Shown here: positions 50,041-59,114 of the stretch, piece after piece
How positions within the stretch are numbered: position 1 is the first letter of the stretch
Layout of the letters: every line of letters begins with the position of its first letter
DNA from: Pseudonocardia humida
GTDB lineage: Bacteria; Actinomycetota; Actinomycetes; Mycobacteriales; Pseudonocardiaceae
Direction: 5' to 3'
DNA length: 64,000 bases
Assembly: GCF_023898865.1 (NCBI RefSeq)
Contig: NZ_JAGSOV010000010.1
Span: 97,944-161,943 of the forward strand
The notes under the pieces: generated by a model
The model's input: only the letters and a program-made list of their open reading frames with translations
The model's database searches: none
What the model was told of the DNA's origin: nothing
Translations under genes and position numbers: made by a program

Positions 50041-50874
50041 GTGCTTCGTACTGCCGGAGCGCGGCTGCTGGACGACCGGGATCGCGCGGGTGTGCGCGCG
50101 CTGCTGGAGAACGATCCCGTGGCCGCCTGCATGGTCGCCGCCCGCGTCGAGGTGGCCGGGCTCGACCCGTGGCGACTCGGCGGTGAGCTGTGGGCGGTCG
50201 GGAGCAGGCTCGACGGCCTGTGCTTCTCGGGCGCCAACCTGGTGCCGCTGCGCGGTGAGCGCTCCGCGCTGCGCGCCTTCGCCGACCGCGCCCGCCGCCA
50301 CGGCCGGGGCTGCTCGTCGCTGGTCGGCCGGGCGGAGCTGGTGCTGCCGCTCTGGGACGACCTGGCCGGGCACTGGACCCCCGCCCGCGAGATCCGCGCC
50401 GACCAGCCGCTGATGGCGCTGGCCGGGCTGCCGGCCATCGCCGCCGACCCGTACGTTCGCCCGGTGCGCCCCGACGAGCTCGAGCGCTACCTGCCGGCGG
50501 CGATCGCGATGTTCACCGAGGAGGTCGGGGTCGACCCCCGCCTCGGCGACGGCGGCGCCGGCTACCGCTCCCGGGTGGCCGAGCTGCTCGCGGCGGGCCG
50601 GGCGTTCGCCCGCTTCGAGGGCGACCAGGTGGTCTTCAAGGCCGAGATCGGTGCGCTGTCCTCGCAGGTGGGGCAGATCCAGGGGGTGTGGGTGCACCCC
50701 GAGCGGCGCGGGCACGGCCTGGGCACGGCGGGCACCGCCGCCGTCGTCGAGCGCCTGGCCGCGATGGGCCGGGTCTCCAGCCTCTACGTCAACGACTTCA
50801 ACCACGTCGCCAAGGCGGCCTACCGGCGCATCGGCTTCACCCAGATCGCCAGCTTCGCCACCGTCCTGTTCTGA
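50041..50874 (+). CDS. DUF4081/GNAT-family protein
   Basis: 277 aa. N-terminal DUF4081-like domain (LRTAGARLLDDRDRAGVRAL, ANLVPLRG) and C-terminal acetyltransferase fold with acetyl-CoA loop GVWVHPERRGHGLGTAGTAA and VNDFNHVAKAAYRRIGF. It follows ispG as in Rv2867c. GTG 50041 lies 6 nt after CATCGT (50029-50034); in-frame ATG/GTG at 50017 would add 8 residues. Substrate unknown. Confidence 0.88.
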   Translation: MLRTAGARLLDDRDRAGVRALLENDPVAACMVAARVEVAGLDPWRLGGELWAVGSRLDGLCFSGANLVPLRGERSALRAFADRARRHGRGCSSLVGRAELVLPLWDDLAGHWTPAREIRADQPLMALAGLPAIAADPYVRPVRPDELERYLPAAIAMFTEEVGVDPRLGDGGAGYRSRVAELLAAGRAFARFEGDQVVFKAEIGALSSQVGQIQGVWVHPERRGHGLGTAGTAAVVERLAAMGRVSSLYVNDFNHVAKAAYRRIGFTQIASFATVLF

Positions 50875-50876
50875 CC

Positions 50877-50988
50877 CGCCCCCCGGGGGGGGGGGGGGGG
50901 GGTGGGGGGGGGGGGGGGGGGGGGCCCCGCCCCCCCCCCCCGAGCCTTGTGTGCGGCGGGCCGCCCCCACCCCCCCCCCCCCCCCCCC
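50877..50988 (+). other. Poly-G/poly-C low-complexity block (probable artefact)
   Basis: Long G runs (50886-50924) and C runs interrupted by CGAGCCTTGTGTGCGGCGGG (50941-50960) between two convergent genes. It lies where a bidirectional terminator is expected and was probably miscalled. Only the unique island 50941-50963 may be real. Confidence 0.85.
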
Positions 50989-51001
50989 GTTCTCGACGGC
51001 G

Positions 51002-51829
51002 TCAGGCGGCGGGGCGGCGGTAGCGGCGTACGGCCAGCGGCAGGAAGACCGCGACGATCACCAGCGGCCAGGCGACGGCCAGCAGCATCGCGTTCTGCTC
51101 CGCCCAGGACGCCTGGGCGCCGACCGGCCCGGCGTTGCCGAAGAGCTCCCGCACCGCGGTCACCGTGGCCGAGAGCGGGTTCCAGTCGGCGAGCGGGCCG
51201 AGCCAGCCCGGCAGCTGCGACGGGTGCACGAAGGTGTTCGCGATCATCGTGAGCGGGAACAGCGGGGCCCAGGCCAGGCCCGCGGCCTCCTGGCTGACCA
51301 CCAGCCCGAGGTAGATGCCGACCCAGATCATCGCGAACCGCAGCAGGAGCAGCAGCCCGACCGCGGCCAGCGCGCCGGCCACGCCGCCGTGCGCCTGCCA
51401 CCCGACGAGCAGCCCCAGGCCCACCAGCACCACCAGGTCGAGCACGGAGTTGACGACGTCGGCGACGCTGCGCCCGACGACCGGTGCGCCCGGCGCCATC
51501 GGCATCGAGCGGAACCGGTCGGTCACACCCCTGGCCTTGTCCGCGGCGACCGCGGCGACCGTGGCCGCGGCCCCGTTCACCATCGCCTGGGCGAACATCC
51601 CCGGCATCAGGAACTCGCGGTAGTCACCGCCGCCCGGCACCGTGATCGCGCTGCCGAACACGAACCCGAACAGCAGCACGAACATGGCCGGGAACGCCAC
51701 GCTGGCGATGATCACGCTCGGGTTGCGCACCCAGTGCAGGAGGTCGCGCCGCGCGACCACCCACGAGTCGGCGACCGTCCAGCGCAGCGCGCTGCCGCGG
51801 GCGGGGACGGCGAAGGTGGAGGTGGTCAT
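51002..51829 (-). CDS. ABC-2 permease of a DrrB-type exporter
   Basis: 275 aa, minus strand, ATG 51829. Six membrane helices; DrrB-type features VARRDLLHWVRNPSVIIAS at the N-terminus and DKARGVTDRFRSMPMAPGAP after the second helix. It overlaps the ATPase gene by 4 bp. DrrAB-type pumps export hydrophobic drugs or lipids. Control by the divergent TetR is inferred from the operators between them. Confidence 0.92.
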   Translation of the reverse strand: MTTSTFAVPARGSALRWTVADSWVVARRDLLHWVRNPSVIIASVAFPAMFVLLFGFVFGSAITVPGGGDYREFLMPGMFAQAMVNGAAATVAAVAADKARGVTDRFRSMPMAPGAPVVGRSVADVVNSVLDLVVLVGLGLLVGWQAHGGVAGALAAVGLLLLLRFAMIWVGIYLGLVVSQEAAGLAWAPLFPLTMIANTFVHPSQLPGWLGPLADWNPLSATVTAVRELFGNAGPVGAQASWAEQNAMLLAVAWPLVIVAVFLPLAVRRYRRPAA

Positions 51830-52812
51830 GCCGGCACTCCGATCTCGTTCTGGGCGCTCTGCTTCGCGGCCGGGGCGGCCGGCTTCCCGGTGAGGTGCAG
51901 GAACACCTCGTCCAGGGTCGGGCGGCGCACGCCGATGTCCTCGACGGTCAGGCCGGCGTGGTCCAGTGCGCGCACGACCCCGGTCAGCGCGGCCACGCGG
52001 TCGCGCACCGGCGCGGAGAGCCGCCGCAGCGGCGCGTCCACCTCGACCGGCCCGCTGGCCGCGCGGGCCAGCACGTCGGCCGCGGCGGGCAGGTCGTCGG
52101 CGTCGCGCAGGAGCACGTCGATCCGGTCGCCGCCGATGCGCGACTTGAGCTCGGACGGCGTGCCCTCGGCGACCTTGCGGCCCTCGTCGAGCACGGCGAT
52201 CCGGTCGGCAAGCTGGTCGGCCTCGTCGAGGTACTGGGTGGTCATCACGACCGTCGTGCCGCCGGCGACCAGGCCGCGCAGCGCCGCCCACACCTCGCCG
52301 CGGTTGCGCGGGTCGAGGCCGGTGGTGGGCTCGTCGAGGAAGAACACCCGCGGCGCCAGCACCAGGCTGCTGGCCACGTCGAGGCGCCTGCGCATGCCGC
52401 CGGAGTAGGTCTTGGCGCGGCGGTCCGCGGCGTCGGTCAGCCCGAACTGCTCGAGCAGCTCGTCGGCGCGGCGGGCGGCCGCGCGCTGGGGGAGGTGGAA
52501 CAGCCTGCCCCACATGACCAGGTTCTCCCGGCCGGTGAGGATGTCGTCGACGGTGGTGTGCTGGCCGGTCAGCCCGATGGCCCGGCGCACCGCGGTCGGG
52601 TCGCGGGCCACGTCGTGCCCGCCGACCTCGGCCCGGCCCGCGTCGGGGCGCAGGAGGGTGGTGAGCACCCGCACGGCGGTCGTCTTGCCGGCGCCGTTGG
52701 GCCCGAGCAGCCCGAGCACCGACCCCTCGGGGACGGCCAGGTCGAGGCCGTCGAGGGCCTGCTTGGTCCCGAACCGCTTGCCGAGCCCCTCGGTCAGCAC
52801 CGCGTCGCCCAT
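51826..52812 (-). CDS. ABC ATPase of a DrrA-type exporter
   Basis: 328 aa. Walker A GLLGPNGAGKTTAV (near 35), Q-loop IGLTGQHTTVDDILTG, signature YSGGMRRRLDVASSL, Walker B VFFLDEPTTGLDPRN and switch VMTTQYLDEADQLA. The DrrA-type C-terminal domain follows. ATG 52812 is divergent from tetR; both start codons flank the operator pair at 52829-52866. Confidence 0.94.
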   Translation of the reverse strand: MGDAVLTEGLGKRFGTKQALDGLDLAVPEGSVLGLLGPNGAGKTTAVRVLTTLLRPDAGRAEVGGHDVARDPTAVRRAIGLTGQHTTVDDILTGRENLVMWGRLFHLPQRAAARRADELLEQFGLTDAADRRAKTYSGGMRRRLDVASSLVLAPRVFFLDEPTTGLDPRNRGEVWAALRGLVAGGTTVVMTTQYLDEADQLADRIAVLDEGRKVAEGTPSELKSRIGGDRIDVLLRDADDLPAAADVLARAASGPVEVDAPLRRLSAPVRDRVAALTGVVRALDHAGLTVEDIGVRRPTLDEVFLHLTGKPAAPAAKQSAQNEIGVPA

Positions 52813-52828
52813 GCCGACACCTCCAAAT

Positions 52829-52866
52829 TGGGTACAGTGTACGTCGTCACGCGTACACTGTACCCA
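52829..52866. promoter_or_regulatory. Double TetR operator between exporter and regulator
   Basis: A large perfect inverted repeat with 15-bp arms (TGGGTACAGTGTACG, mirrored) and 8-bp spacer. Each arm is itself an 11-bp palindrome: GTACAGTGTAC (52832-52842) and GTACACTGTAC (52853-52863), centres 21 bp apart, i.e. two helical turns. This suits two TetR dimers on the same DNA face controlling both divergent promoters. Confidence 0.85.
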
Positions 52867-52884
52867 GTTTTAGGATCCGGTCAA

Positions 52885-53652
52885 ATGACTTCCTCCGAAC
52901 GCGCCGAGTCCCTCAAGCGCAGCCTGGCGCTGCTCTGGGGGAAGGCGGACGAGCCCACCCGCGGGCCCAAGCCGGCGCTCTCGCGCGAGCGCATCGTCGA
53001 GGCCGCCATCGCGCTCGCCGACGAGGAGGGCCTCGGCGCGCTGTCGATGCGCCGCATCGCCGGGGCGCTCAAGGTCGGCGCCATGTCGCTCTACCGGTAC
53101 GTGCCCGGCAAGGACGAGCTGATCGACCTGATGGTCGACCACGTCTACGCCGAGGGCCCCGACCTCGACGAGAGCGGCACCTGGCGCGAGCGGCTCGAAG
53201 CCGCCTGCCGGGGGGAGTGGGCGCACTACCACCGCCACCCGTGGCTGCTGCACGTCCAGCAGGGACGCCCGCTGATGGGCCCCAACTCCCTGCGCGCCAC
53301 CGAGGCCACGCTGCGCATCCTGGACGGCACCGGGCTCGACGGCCGCGAGATGATCGACGCGATCGTCACCACGAGCTCGTGGGTCGCGGGGCTGGCCCGC
53401 AGTTCGGTCGAGGCGTCGCGGGCCGCGTCGGAGACCGGCGTCAGCGACGACGAGTGGTGGGCCGCCCAGGAGCCCTACCTGGCCGACGCGCTGGCGGGGG
53501 TGCGCTACCCGATGCTCGGCCGGGTGGCCGACAGCGGCGGCTTCGACGGCCCGCACGACCGCGCGTTCGAGTTCGGCCTGCGCCGCGTGCTCGACGGGCT
53601 CGAGGTCCTCGTCACGGCCCGCCGGGCCGGTGCGGACCCCGCGACGGGCTGA
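52885..53652 (+). CDS. TetR-family regulator of the DrrAB-type exporter
   Basis: 255 aa. The HTH is LSMRRIAGALKVGAMSLYRY, preceded by ALSRERIVEAAIALADEEGL; the C-terminal domain is of the TetR_C type found in large-ligand tetracycline-like repressors (VDHVYAEGPD, HYHRHPWLLHV). ATG 52885 follows the operator pair. It likely represses the divergent exporter and itself until a drug binds. Confidence 0.92.
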   Translation: MTSSERAESLKRSLALLWGKADEPTRGPKPALSRERIVEAAIALADEEGLGALSMRRIAGALKVGAMSLYRYVPGKDELIDLMVDHVYAEGPDLDESGTWRERLEAACRGEWAHYHRHPWLLHVQQGRPLMGPNSLRATEATLRILDGTGLDGREMIDAIVTTSSWVAGLARSSVEASRAASETGVSDDEWWAAQEPYLADALAGVRYPMLGRVADSGGFDGPHDRAFEFGLRRVLDGLEVLVTARRAGADPATG

Positions 53653-53719
53653 CCGGCGCGGACTCCGGCCCGCCCGGGTGGGCCCCTGACCGGCGCCACC
53701 GGCTGGGCATACTCGGCCC

Positions 53720-55543
53720 GTGCCGCTGACCCGCTCCCGCGCGCCGCGCCGAGCCGCCGCCCTGCTCGCCGTGCTCTGCGTGCTCGCCGGGGTCGGCGGC
53801 TGCGGCCTGTTCTCCGGGGAGGGGCCGGAGGAGGCCCTGACCGACTTCCTCGCCGCCTGGTCCGCAGGCGACGACGCCGGGGCCGCGGCGCTCACCGACA
53901 ACCCCCAGGCCGCGACCGAGGTGCTGGCGGCGGCGCGCTCCTCGCTGCGGCCCGCCGGGATCGTCGCGACGGCCGGGCAGGTGCGCGAGGCCACCGAGCG
54001 CGCCACCGCATCGGTCGACGTGCGCTGGGACCTGGGCTCCGGGCGCACCTGGAGCTACCTCAACGAGTTGGAGCTCGTCGCGACCCCCGACGCCGAGCGC
54101 GGCTGGGCGGTGCGCTGGGCGCCCACCGTCGTGCACCCGCAGCTGGCCACCGGCCAGCGGCTGGCCGTGCGCACCGAGGAGCCCCAGCAGGCGCCGGTGG
54201 TCGACCGGGCCGGTGTGCCGCTGCTCGAGCCCACCGCGGTGGTGAGCGTCCTGCTCGACCGGCTCGCCGCGGGCGACCTCCCGTCGGTGACCGCGGCGCT
54301 GGCCGCGGCGCTGTCCCCGCTCGACAGCGGCATCACGGCCACCTCGATCACCGAGGGCGCCGCCCGCACCCCGGACGGGCAGTCCTACACGGTGGCCGTC
54401 CTGCGCGAGCGCGACTACCTGGGCGTGAAGAACGCCATCCACGACCTGCCGGGGCTGCGGTTCGCCACCGGCGAGCGGATGCTCGCCCCGGACGCGGGCT
54501 TCGCCCGCCAGGTGCTGCCCGCGGTGCGCACCGAGATGGCCGAGCAGCTCGACGGCACGCCCGGCTGGTCGGTGCTGGTCACCGACGCCGCGGGCACCGC
54601 CATCGACACGCTCGCCGAGGGCGAGCCCGAGCCCGGGGCCACCGTCGGCGTGTCGCTCGACCGCGCCGTGCAGACCGCCGCCGAGGACGCCGTCGAGCCG
54701 GTGGCGCAGCAGGCGATGATCGTGGCGGTGGCGCCGTCCACCGGTGAGGTGCTGGCCGTGGCCCAGAACGGCCCGGCCGACGTCGAGGGCGCGCTCGCCC
54801 TGACCGGCCGCTACCCGCCGGGCTCCACGTTCAAGATCATCACAGCGGACGCCGGGCTGGCCGGGGCCGGGCTCGCCCCGCAGACCCCCGTGGCCTGCCC
54901 GGGCAGCGCCGTGATCGGCGGCCGGCCACTGCCCAACAAGGGCGGTTTCGACCTGGGCACCGTGCCGCTGCGCACCGCCTTCGCGAAGTCCTGCAACACG
55001 ACGTTCGGTCGGCTGGGCGCCGACCTGCCTGCCGACGCGCTGCCCGCCGCCGCGCTGCGCTTCGGCATCGGCGCCGACTTCGTCGTCCCGGGCGTGAAGA
55101 CGATCACCGGCTCGGTCCCGCCCTCCGACGACCCGGTCCAGCGCGCCGAGGACGGCATCGGCCAGGGCGAGGTGCTGGCCAGCCCGCTGGGCATGGCGCT
55201 GGTCGCGGCCACGGTGGCGCACGGGTCGCCGGTGGTGCCCGAGCTCGTGCGCGGACGGCCCACCGAGGTCACCAAGCCCGCCGACCAGCCCGACCCGGCC
55301 CGCCTCGACCAGGTCCGCGACATGATGCGCGCGGTGGTCACCGAGGGCACCGCCACCCAGCTCGCCCCCCTCGGCGAGGTCTACGGCAAGACCGGCACGG
55401 CCGAGTTCACCGGCGCGGGCCAGGCGCACGGCTGGTTCGTCGGCTACCGGGGCGACCTGGCGTTCGCGGTGCTGGTCGTCGACGGGGGCAGCGCCACGGT
55501 CGCGGTGGACACCGCGGTCCGGTTCCTGTCCGCGCTGGGCTGA
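53720..55543 (+). CDS. Penicillin-binding transpeptidase lipoprotein
   Basis: 607 aa. N-terminal signal LLAVLCVLAGVGGCGLFSG with a likely lipobox Cys near residue 30, an NTF2-like MecA_N domain (EEALTDFLAAWSAGDDAGAA), a PBP dimerisation domain, and a transpeptidase with PPGSTFKI (SxxK Ser near 371), SCNTTF (SxN) and KTGTAEF (KTG). It resembles Mtb Rv2864c. GTG 53720 lies 6 nt after CATACT (53708-53713). Confidence 0.93.
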   Translation: MPLTRSRAPRRAAALLAVLCVLAGVGGCGLFSGEGPEEALTDFLAAWSAGDDAGAAALTDNPQAATEVLAAARSSLRPAGIVATAGQVREATERATASVDVRWDLGSGRTWSYLNELELVATPDAERGWAVRWAPTVVHPQLATGQRLAVRTEEPQQAPVVDRAGVPLLEPTAVVSVLLDRLAAGDLPSVTAALAAALSPLDSGITATSITEGAARTPDGQSYTVAVLRERDYLGVKNAIHDLPGLRFATGERMLAPDAGFARQVLPAVRTEMAEQLDGTPGWSVLVTDAAGTAIDTLAEGEPEPGATVGVSLDRAVQTAAEDAVEPVAQQAMIVAVAPSTGEVLAVAQNGPADVEGALALTGRYPPGSTFKIITADAGLAGAGLAPQTPVACPGSAVIGGRPLPNKGGFDLGTVPLRTAFAKSCNTTFGRLGADLPADALPAAALRFGIGADFVVPGVKTITGSVPPSDDPVQRAEDGIGQGEVLASPLGMALVAATVAHGSPVVPELVRGRPTEVTKPADQPDPARLDQVRDMMRAVVTEGTATQLAPLGEVYGKTGTAEFTGAGQAHGWFVGYRGDLAFAVLVVDGGSATVAVDTAVRFLSALG

Positions 55544-55626
55544 CCGGGCCGACGCCCACCGGCGGCGGGTGCTCCACCCGGGGTACCGGACCGCAAGGGG
55601 CTTGCCAGGGCACTTACCCTCGTGGG

Positions 55627-56004
55627 ATGACGCACAGCCGCATCCCGGCGCTCGCGTTCGCCGCCGACGTCGTCGCGGTGATCGTCTTCGCGGCAGTGGG
55701 CCGGGCAAGCCACGCCGAGCCGGGCGACGTACTGGGCCTGCTCGCCACGATGGCGCCGTTCGTGGTCGGTCTGGTGGCGTCCTGGGCGACCCCGGTCGTG
55801 CGGGCCCGCCCGGCCGGGTTGCGCGCAGGCGCCGCCGTGCTCGCCGGCACGGTCGTGATCGGCCTGCTGCTGCGGTTCGCGTTCACCGAGCGGCTGCCGC
55901 TGAGCTTCGCCGTGGTCGCCACCCTCTCGCTGGGCGTGCTGCTCATCGGCTGGCGGGCGCTGTCGGTGGCGGTGGCCCACCGGGCCCGCCTGCGCGTGCG
56001 CTGA
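55627..56004 (+). CDS. DUF3054 membrane protein
   Basis: 125 aa with four membrane segments: [20 protein letters not shown], then [32 protein letters not shown] and [18 protein letters not shown]. The GRASH motif after helix 1 and WATP are typical of DUF3054. ATG 55627 follows TACCCT (55615-55620) by 6 nt, leaderless. Function unknown. Confidence 0.86.
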   Translation: MTHSRIPALAFAADVVAVIVFAAVGRASHAEPGDVLGLLATMAPFVVGLVASWATPVVRARPAGLRAGAAVLAGTVVIGLLLRFAFTERLPLSFAVVATLSLGVLLIGWRALSVAVAHRARLRVR

Positions 56005-56062
56005 GCCGCCCGCGCCGCTCGGCCCCGCCGGAGCCCTCCGGTCCCCGACCTACACTGGCGCC

Positions 56063-56920
56063 ATGCCCGCCCGCACCCTGCTCACGCCCGGCACGGTATC
56101 GCCGATCCGCCCCGTCCCCGCGCACATCCCGCGCCCGGAGTACGTCGGCAAGAAGGGCCCCACCCGCAGCACCGAGCCGTGGGTGCAGACCCCCGAGGTG
56201 ATCGAGGCCATGCGGGTGGCCGGGCGGATCGCCGCGCGGGCGCTGGCCGCGGGCGGCGAGGCCGTCGCGCCCGGCGTCACCACCGACGAGGTCGACCGCG
56301 TGGTCCACGAGTTCCTCGTCGAGCACGACGCCTACCCCTCGACGCTGGGCTACAAGGGCTTCCCCAAGTCCTGCTGCACCAGCCTCAACGAGGTCATCTG
56401 CCACGGCATCCCCGACTCCACGGTCATCCGCGACGGCGACATCGTCAACATCGACGTGACCGCCTACATCGGCGGGGTGCACGGCGACACCAACGGCACC
56501 TTCCTGGCCGGCGCGGTCTCCGAGGAGGACCGGCTGCTCGTCGAGCGCACCCGCGAGGCCACCGCCCGGGCGATCAAGGCGGTGCGCCCGGGGCGCGAGC
56601 TCAACGTCGTCGGGCGGGTCATCGAGTCCTACGCCCGCCGCTTCGGCTACGGCGTGGTGCGCGACTTCACCGGCCACGGCATCGGGCGCAGCTTCCACAG
56701 CGGCCTCGTGGTGCTGCACTACGACGAACCGAGCGTGCAGACGGTGCTCGAAGCGGGCATGACCTTCACCATCGAGCCGATGATCACCCTCGGCACGATC
56801 GACTACGACATCTGGGACGACGGCTGGACGGTGGTCACCAAGGACCGCGCCCGCACGGCCCAGTTCGAGCACACGGTGCTGGTCACCGCGGACGGTGCGG
56901 AGATCCTCACCCTGCCCTGA
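56063..56920 (+). CDS. map: Methionine aminopeptidase, type I
   Basis: 285 aa. Removes initiator Met. N-terminal ~40-residue extension with [15 protein letters not shown], typical of actinobacterial MapB with a SH3-binding-like proline stretch. Metal ligands in [10 protein letters not shown] (Asp), HGDTNGTF (Asp), [11 protein letters not shown] (His), TFTIEPM (Glu) and QFEHTVLV (Glu). ATG 56063 lies 6 nt after TACACT (56051-56056). Confidence 0.95.
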   Translation: MPARTLLTPGTVSPIRPVPAHIPRPEYVGKKGPTRSTEPWVQTPEVIEAMRVAGRIAARALAAGGEAVAPGVTTDEVDRVVHEFLVEHDAYPSTLGYKGFPKSCCTSLNEVICHGIPDSTVIRDGDIVNIDVTAYIGGVHGDTNGTFLAGAVSEEDRLLVERTREATARAIKAVRPGRELNVVGRVIESYARRFGYGVVRDFTGHGIGRSFHSGLVVLHYDEPSVQTVLEAGMTFTIEPMITLGTIDYDIWDDGWTVVTKDRARTAQFEHTVLVTADGAEILTLP

Positions 56921-56962
56921 ACCCGGTTCTCACCGGCGCCCGCGCTCCGTACCGTCCGTGCC

Positions 56963-57538
56963 ATGGGCAACGTCTACGACCGCATCGACACCGACCTGGC
57001 GCACTGGATCGAGGCGCAGCCGCTCTTCTTCGTGGCGACCGCGCCGCTCGCGGCCGACGGTCTGGTCAACCTCTCGCCCAAGGGCACGTCGGGGACGTTC
57101 CGCGTGCTCGACGAGCACACCTTCGCCTACCTCGACATCATCGCCAGCGGCATCGAGACCGTCGCCCACCTGCGGGAGAACGGCCGCGTGTGCGTGATGC
57201 TGTGCGCCTTCGACGGCAAGCCCAACGTCGTGCGCCTGCACGGCACCGGGCGCGTGGTGCTCGCCGACGACCCCGCGTTCGACGACGCCATCGCCCCGTT
57301 CGGTGCCGCCGCCCAGGAGCGCCGTGCCTACCTGCGCGGGGTGGTCGTCGTGGACGTGAGCAGGGTGTCGGACTCCTGCGGCTACGCCGTGCCGAAGATG
57401 GCGCTGGTCGGCGAGCGGGAGACCCTGGACGCCACCTGGCGCAGTCGCGACGCCGAGCGCATCGCCCGCTACAAGGTCGAGCGCAACGCCACCAGCCTCG
57501 ACGGGCTGCCTGGTCTGCCGGTCACCGAGCCGGCCTGA
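56963..57538 (+). CDS. Pyridoxamine 5'-phosphate oxidase-family protein
   Basis: 191 aa split-barrel flavoprotein-like. FFVATAPLAADGLVNLSPKG and YLDIIASGIETVAHLRENGR are typical of the PPOX/F420 group. ATG 56963 follows TACCGT (56950-56955) by 7 nt. It converges with the SRPBCC gene; both stops lie in a hairpin at 57530-57551. Cofactor (FMN or F420) cannot be decided. Confidence 0.86.
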   Translation: MGNVYDRIDTDLAHWIEAQPLFFVATAPLAADGLVNLSPKGTSGTFRVLDEHTFAYLDIIASGIETVAHLRENGRVCVMLCAFDGKPNVVRLHGTGRVVLADDPAFDDAIAPFGAAAQERRAYLRGVVVVDVSRVSDSCGYAVPKMALVGERETLDATWRSRDAERIARYKVERNATSLDGLPGLPVTEPA

Positions 57539-57551
57539 CGGGTCAGGCCGG
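57530..57551. terminator. Bidirectional hairpin containing two stop codons
   Basis: Perfect 10-bp arms CCGGCCTGAC / GTCAGGCCGG around GG. TGA of the oxidase (57536-57538) is in the left arm and the reverse-strand stop of the SRPBCC gene (57545-57543) in the right, the same design as at 33889-33928. Confidence 0.72.
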
Positions 57552-57980
57552 TCCGCCGAGGATGTCGCTCAGCCGGCGCAGGGTGGCGCGGATCGAGGCC
57601 AGGTTGCGCGCCGGGGCGCCCCACTTCTCCAGCGCCCACGGCGAGAGCGACGGTCCCCAGTCGAACGACTCGGTGATCCGCGTGCCGCCGGGGACCGGCT
57701 CCAACCGGTAGCACCACACGTGCCGGCCGAAGTGCCGCCACGCGATCCGGCTGCCCTCCTCGAACTCGACGACGGTGTTGCGGATGCGGTAGGGCAGGCC
57801 CCAGTGCATCGCCATGCCGAACCGGGCGCCGGGGCCGAGCCGGGGCGGGCCGGCGACCGCCGTGCGCACGGTCCCGGAGCCGTCGAACTCGCGGTGCCGG
57901 CGCGGATCGGCCAGCAGCTCGAAGACCTCGGCCGGGGCCGCCGCCACCACGGTCGACGCCGACACCTCGCGGTCGCTCAC
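57543..57980 (-). CDS. SRPBCC-family protein
   Basis: 145 aa START-like/polyketide-cyclase fold, minus strand: ASTVVAAAPAEVFELLADPRRHREFDG (read VVAAAPAEVFELLADP), and GGTRITESFDWGPSL. GTG 57980 overlaps the stop of a 21-codon ORF (57977-58042) with a good SD, suggesting translational coupling. Ligand unknown. Confidence 0.87.
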   Translation of the reverse strand: MSDREVSASTVVAAAPAEVFELLADPRRHREFDGSGTVRTAVAGPPRLGPGARFGMAMHWGLPYRIRNTVVEFEEGSRIAWRHFGRHVWCYRLEPVPGGTRITESFDWGPSLSPWALEKWGAPARNLASIRATLRRLSDILGGPA

Positions 57981-58042
57981 GCCGGCGCCCCGTGCCTTCG
58001 CACGATCTCCAGTGTTTCGTCGACGGTGTCGCCGGGTCTCAT
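57977..58042 (-). CDS. Possible 21-residue ORF coupled to the SRPBCC gene
   Basis: ATG 58042 preceded by CCAGGAGACCCG (strong SD) opens MRPGDTVDETLEIVRRHGAP, one more Ala, and TGA overlapping the SRPBCC GTG (GTGA). Not recognised. It may be a small protein, a coupling ORF, or the tail of a deleted gene. Confidence is low because of size. Confidence 0.4.
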   Translation of the reverse strand: MRPGDTVDETLEIVRRHGAPA

Positions 58043-58102
58043 CGGGTCTCCTGGTGGTGGGGGTGGGCCGGCGCGGTCGCCCACGGCGAACCGGTCACCG
58101 GA

Positions 58103-58840
58103 TCATCCTGTCGGGTCGGCGGCCGCCGCGCGCGGCGTCGGTCGGCGCGGCCCGCAGGCCGGCGGGGATGGCCGGCGCAGCGCGTCCGCGATCACCGGGT
58201 CGAGGGGTTCGACGCCGGTCACGCCGAGCACGAACCGGCGCACCAGTCCGTGCCATTCCCCGGCCCGGGCGAGCATGAAGTGGCCGGCGCCGTGCACGTC
58301 GAAGCGGGCGACCCGGTCGGTGACCCGCTTGGCCCGGACCGCGTAGTCGAAGGAGGCCGCCGGACTGGTCCAGCGCTCCCGGTCGCCGTGCGCGATCAGC
58401 ACGGTGCGCCCGGCGAGCTGCTCGACCGGGTCCGACCCGTCCAGCCAGGGGGCCAGCGCGCACACCGCCACCACCGGGTCGGCCCCGGCGGCGGCCAGCG
58501 CGGCCCGCCCGCCCATCGAGTGGCCCAGCAGCACCACCGGCACCCCCGGGTGCCGGGCGGCCACGGCGTCCACACCGGCCGCGGCGTCGCGGGCGGCGTC
58601 ACGGGCCGGCCCGTTCCACCCCCGGTAGCGGTAGCGCAGCACGTGGACGGCCGGCCCGCGGCGGGCGAGCGAGCGGGCGAAGGGCAGCATCCGCCAGTAC
58701 GACAGCCGCCGGCGCTCGCCGCTCTCGTGGCTGCGCGAGCGCCCGCCGTGCAGCACCAGCACGGCCGCCGGAGGCGCGGCCGGGACGGCGCCCACCGGCT
58801 CGATCCGCGGCAGGGGGCCGGCGGCTGGGCGTGCGGACAC
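58103..58840 (-). CDS. Alpha/beta hydrolase
   Basis: 245 aa, minus strand, GTG 58840. Oxyanion segment VLVLHGGRSRSHE, nucleophile elbow LLGHSMGGRAA (Ser near 111), acid candidate in IAHGDRERWTSP and His in HGAGHFMLAR. Substrate unknown. The remaining 274 bp to plsC (58841-59114) carry no other gene that I can support. Confidence 0.87.
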   Translation of the reverse strand: MSARPAAGPLPRIEPVGAVPAAPPAAVLVLHGGRSRSHESGERRRLSYWRMLPFARSLARRGPAVHVLRYRYRGWNGPARDAARDAAAGVDAVAARHPGVPVVLLGHSMGGRAALAAAGADPVVAVCALAPWLDGSDPVEQLAGRTVLIAHGDRERWTSPAASFDYAVRAKRVTDRVARFDVHGAGHFMLARAGEWHGLVRRFVLGVTGVEPLDPVIADALRRPSPPACGPRRPTPRAAAADPTG

Positions 58841-59114
58841 GGCTACCTCGCAAGCGGGACGGGACGGTGCCTTCGAGGTGTTCCACAAGGCGGCCGCGCG
58901 CGGCCGGGTTCTGCGATCGACATCACATCCGGGCTCTACCGGCGGGACCCGCCGCGATCGTTCCTCGCCATCACCGGCAGCGGACTGGAATGATCGAGGG
59001 AACCGGGTCGCACGTCCGGGGCACGGGGATCGGCACGATCGGGTGGCCGGTCGCCCGCGGCGACGGTCCACCCGGCACCATCGGGGTGGCAGCACGCGAG
59101 CGAGGAGGGTGCGG

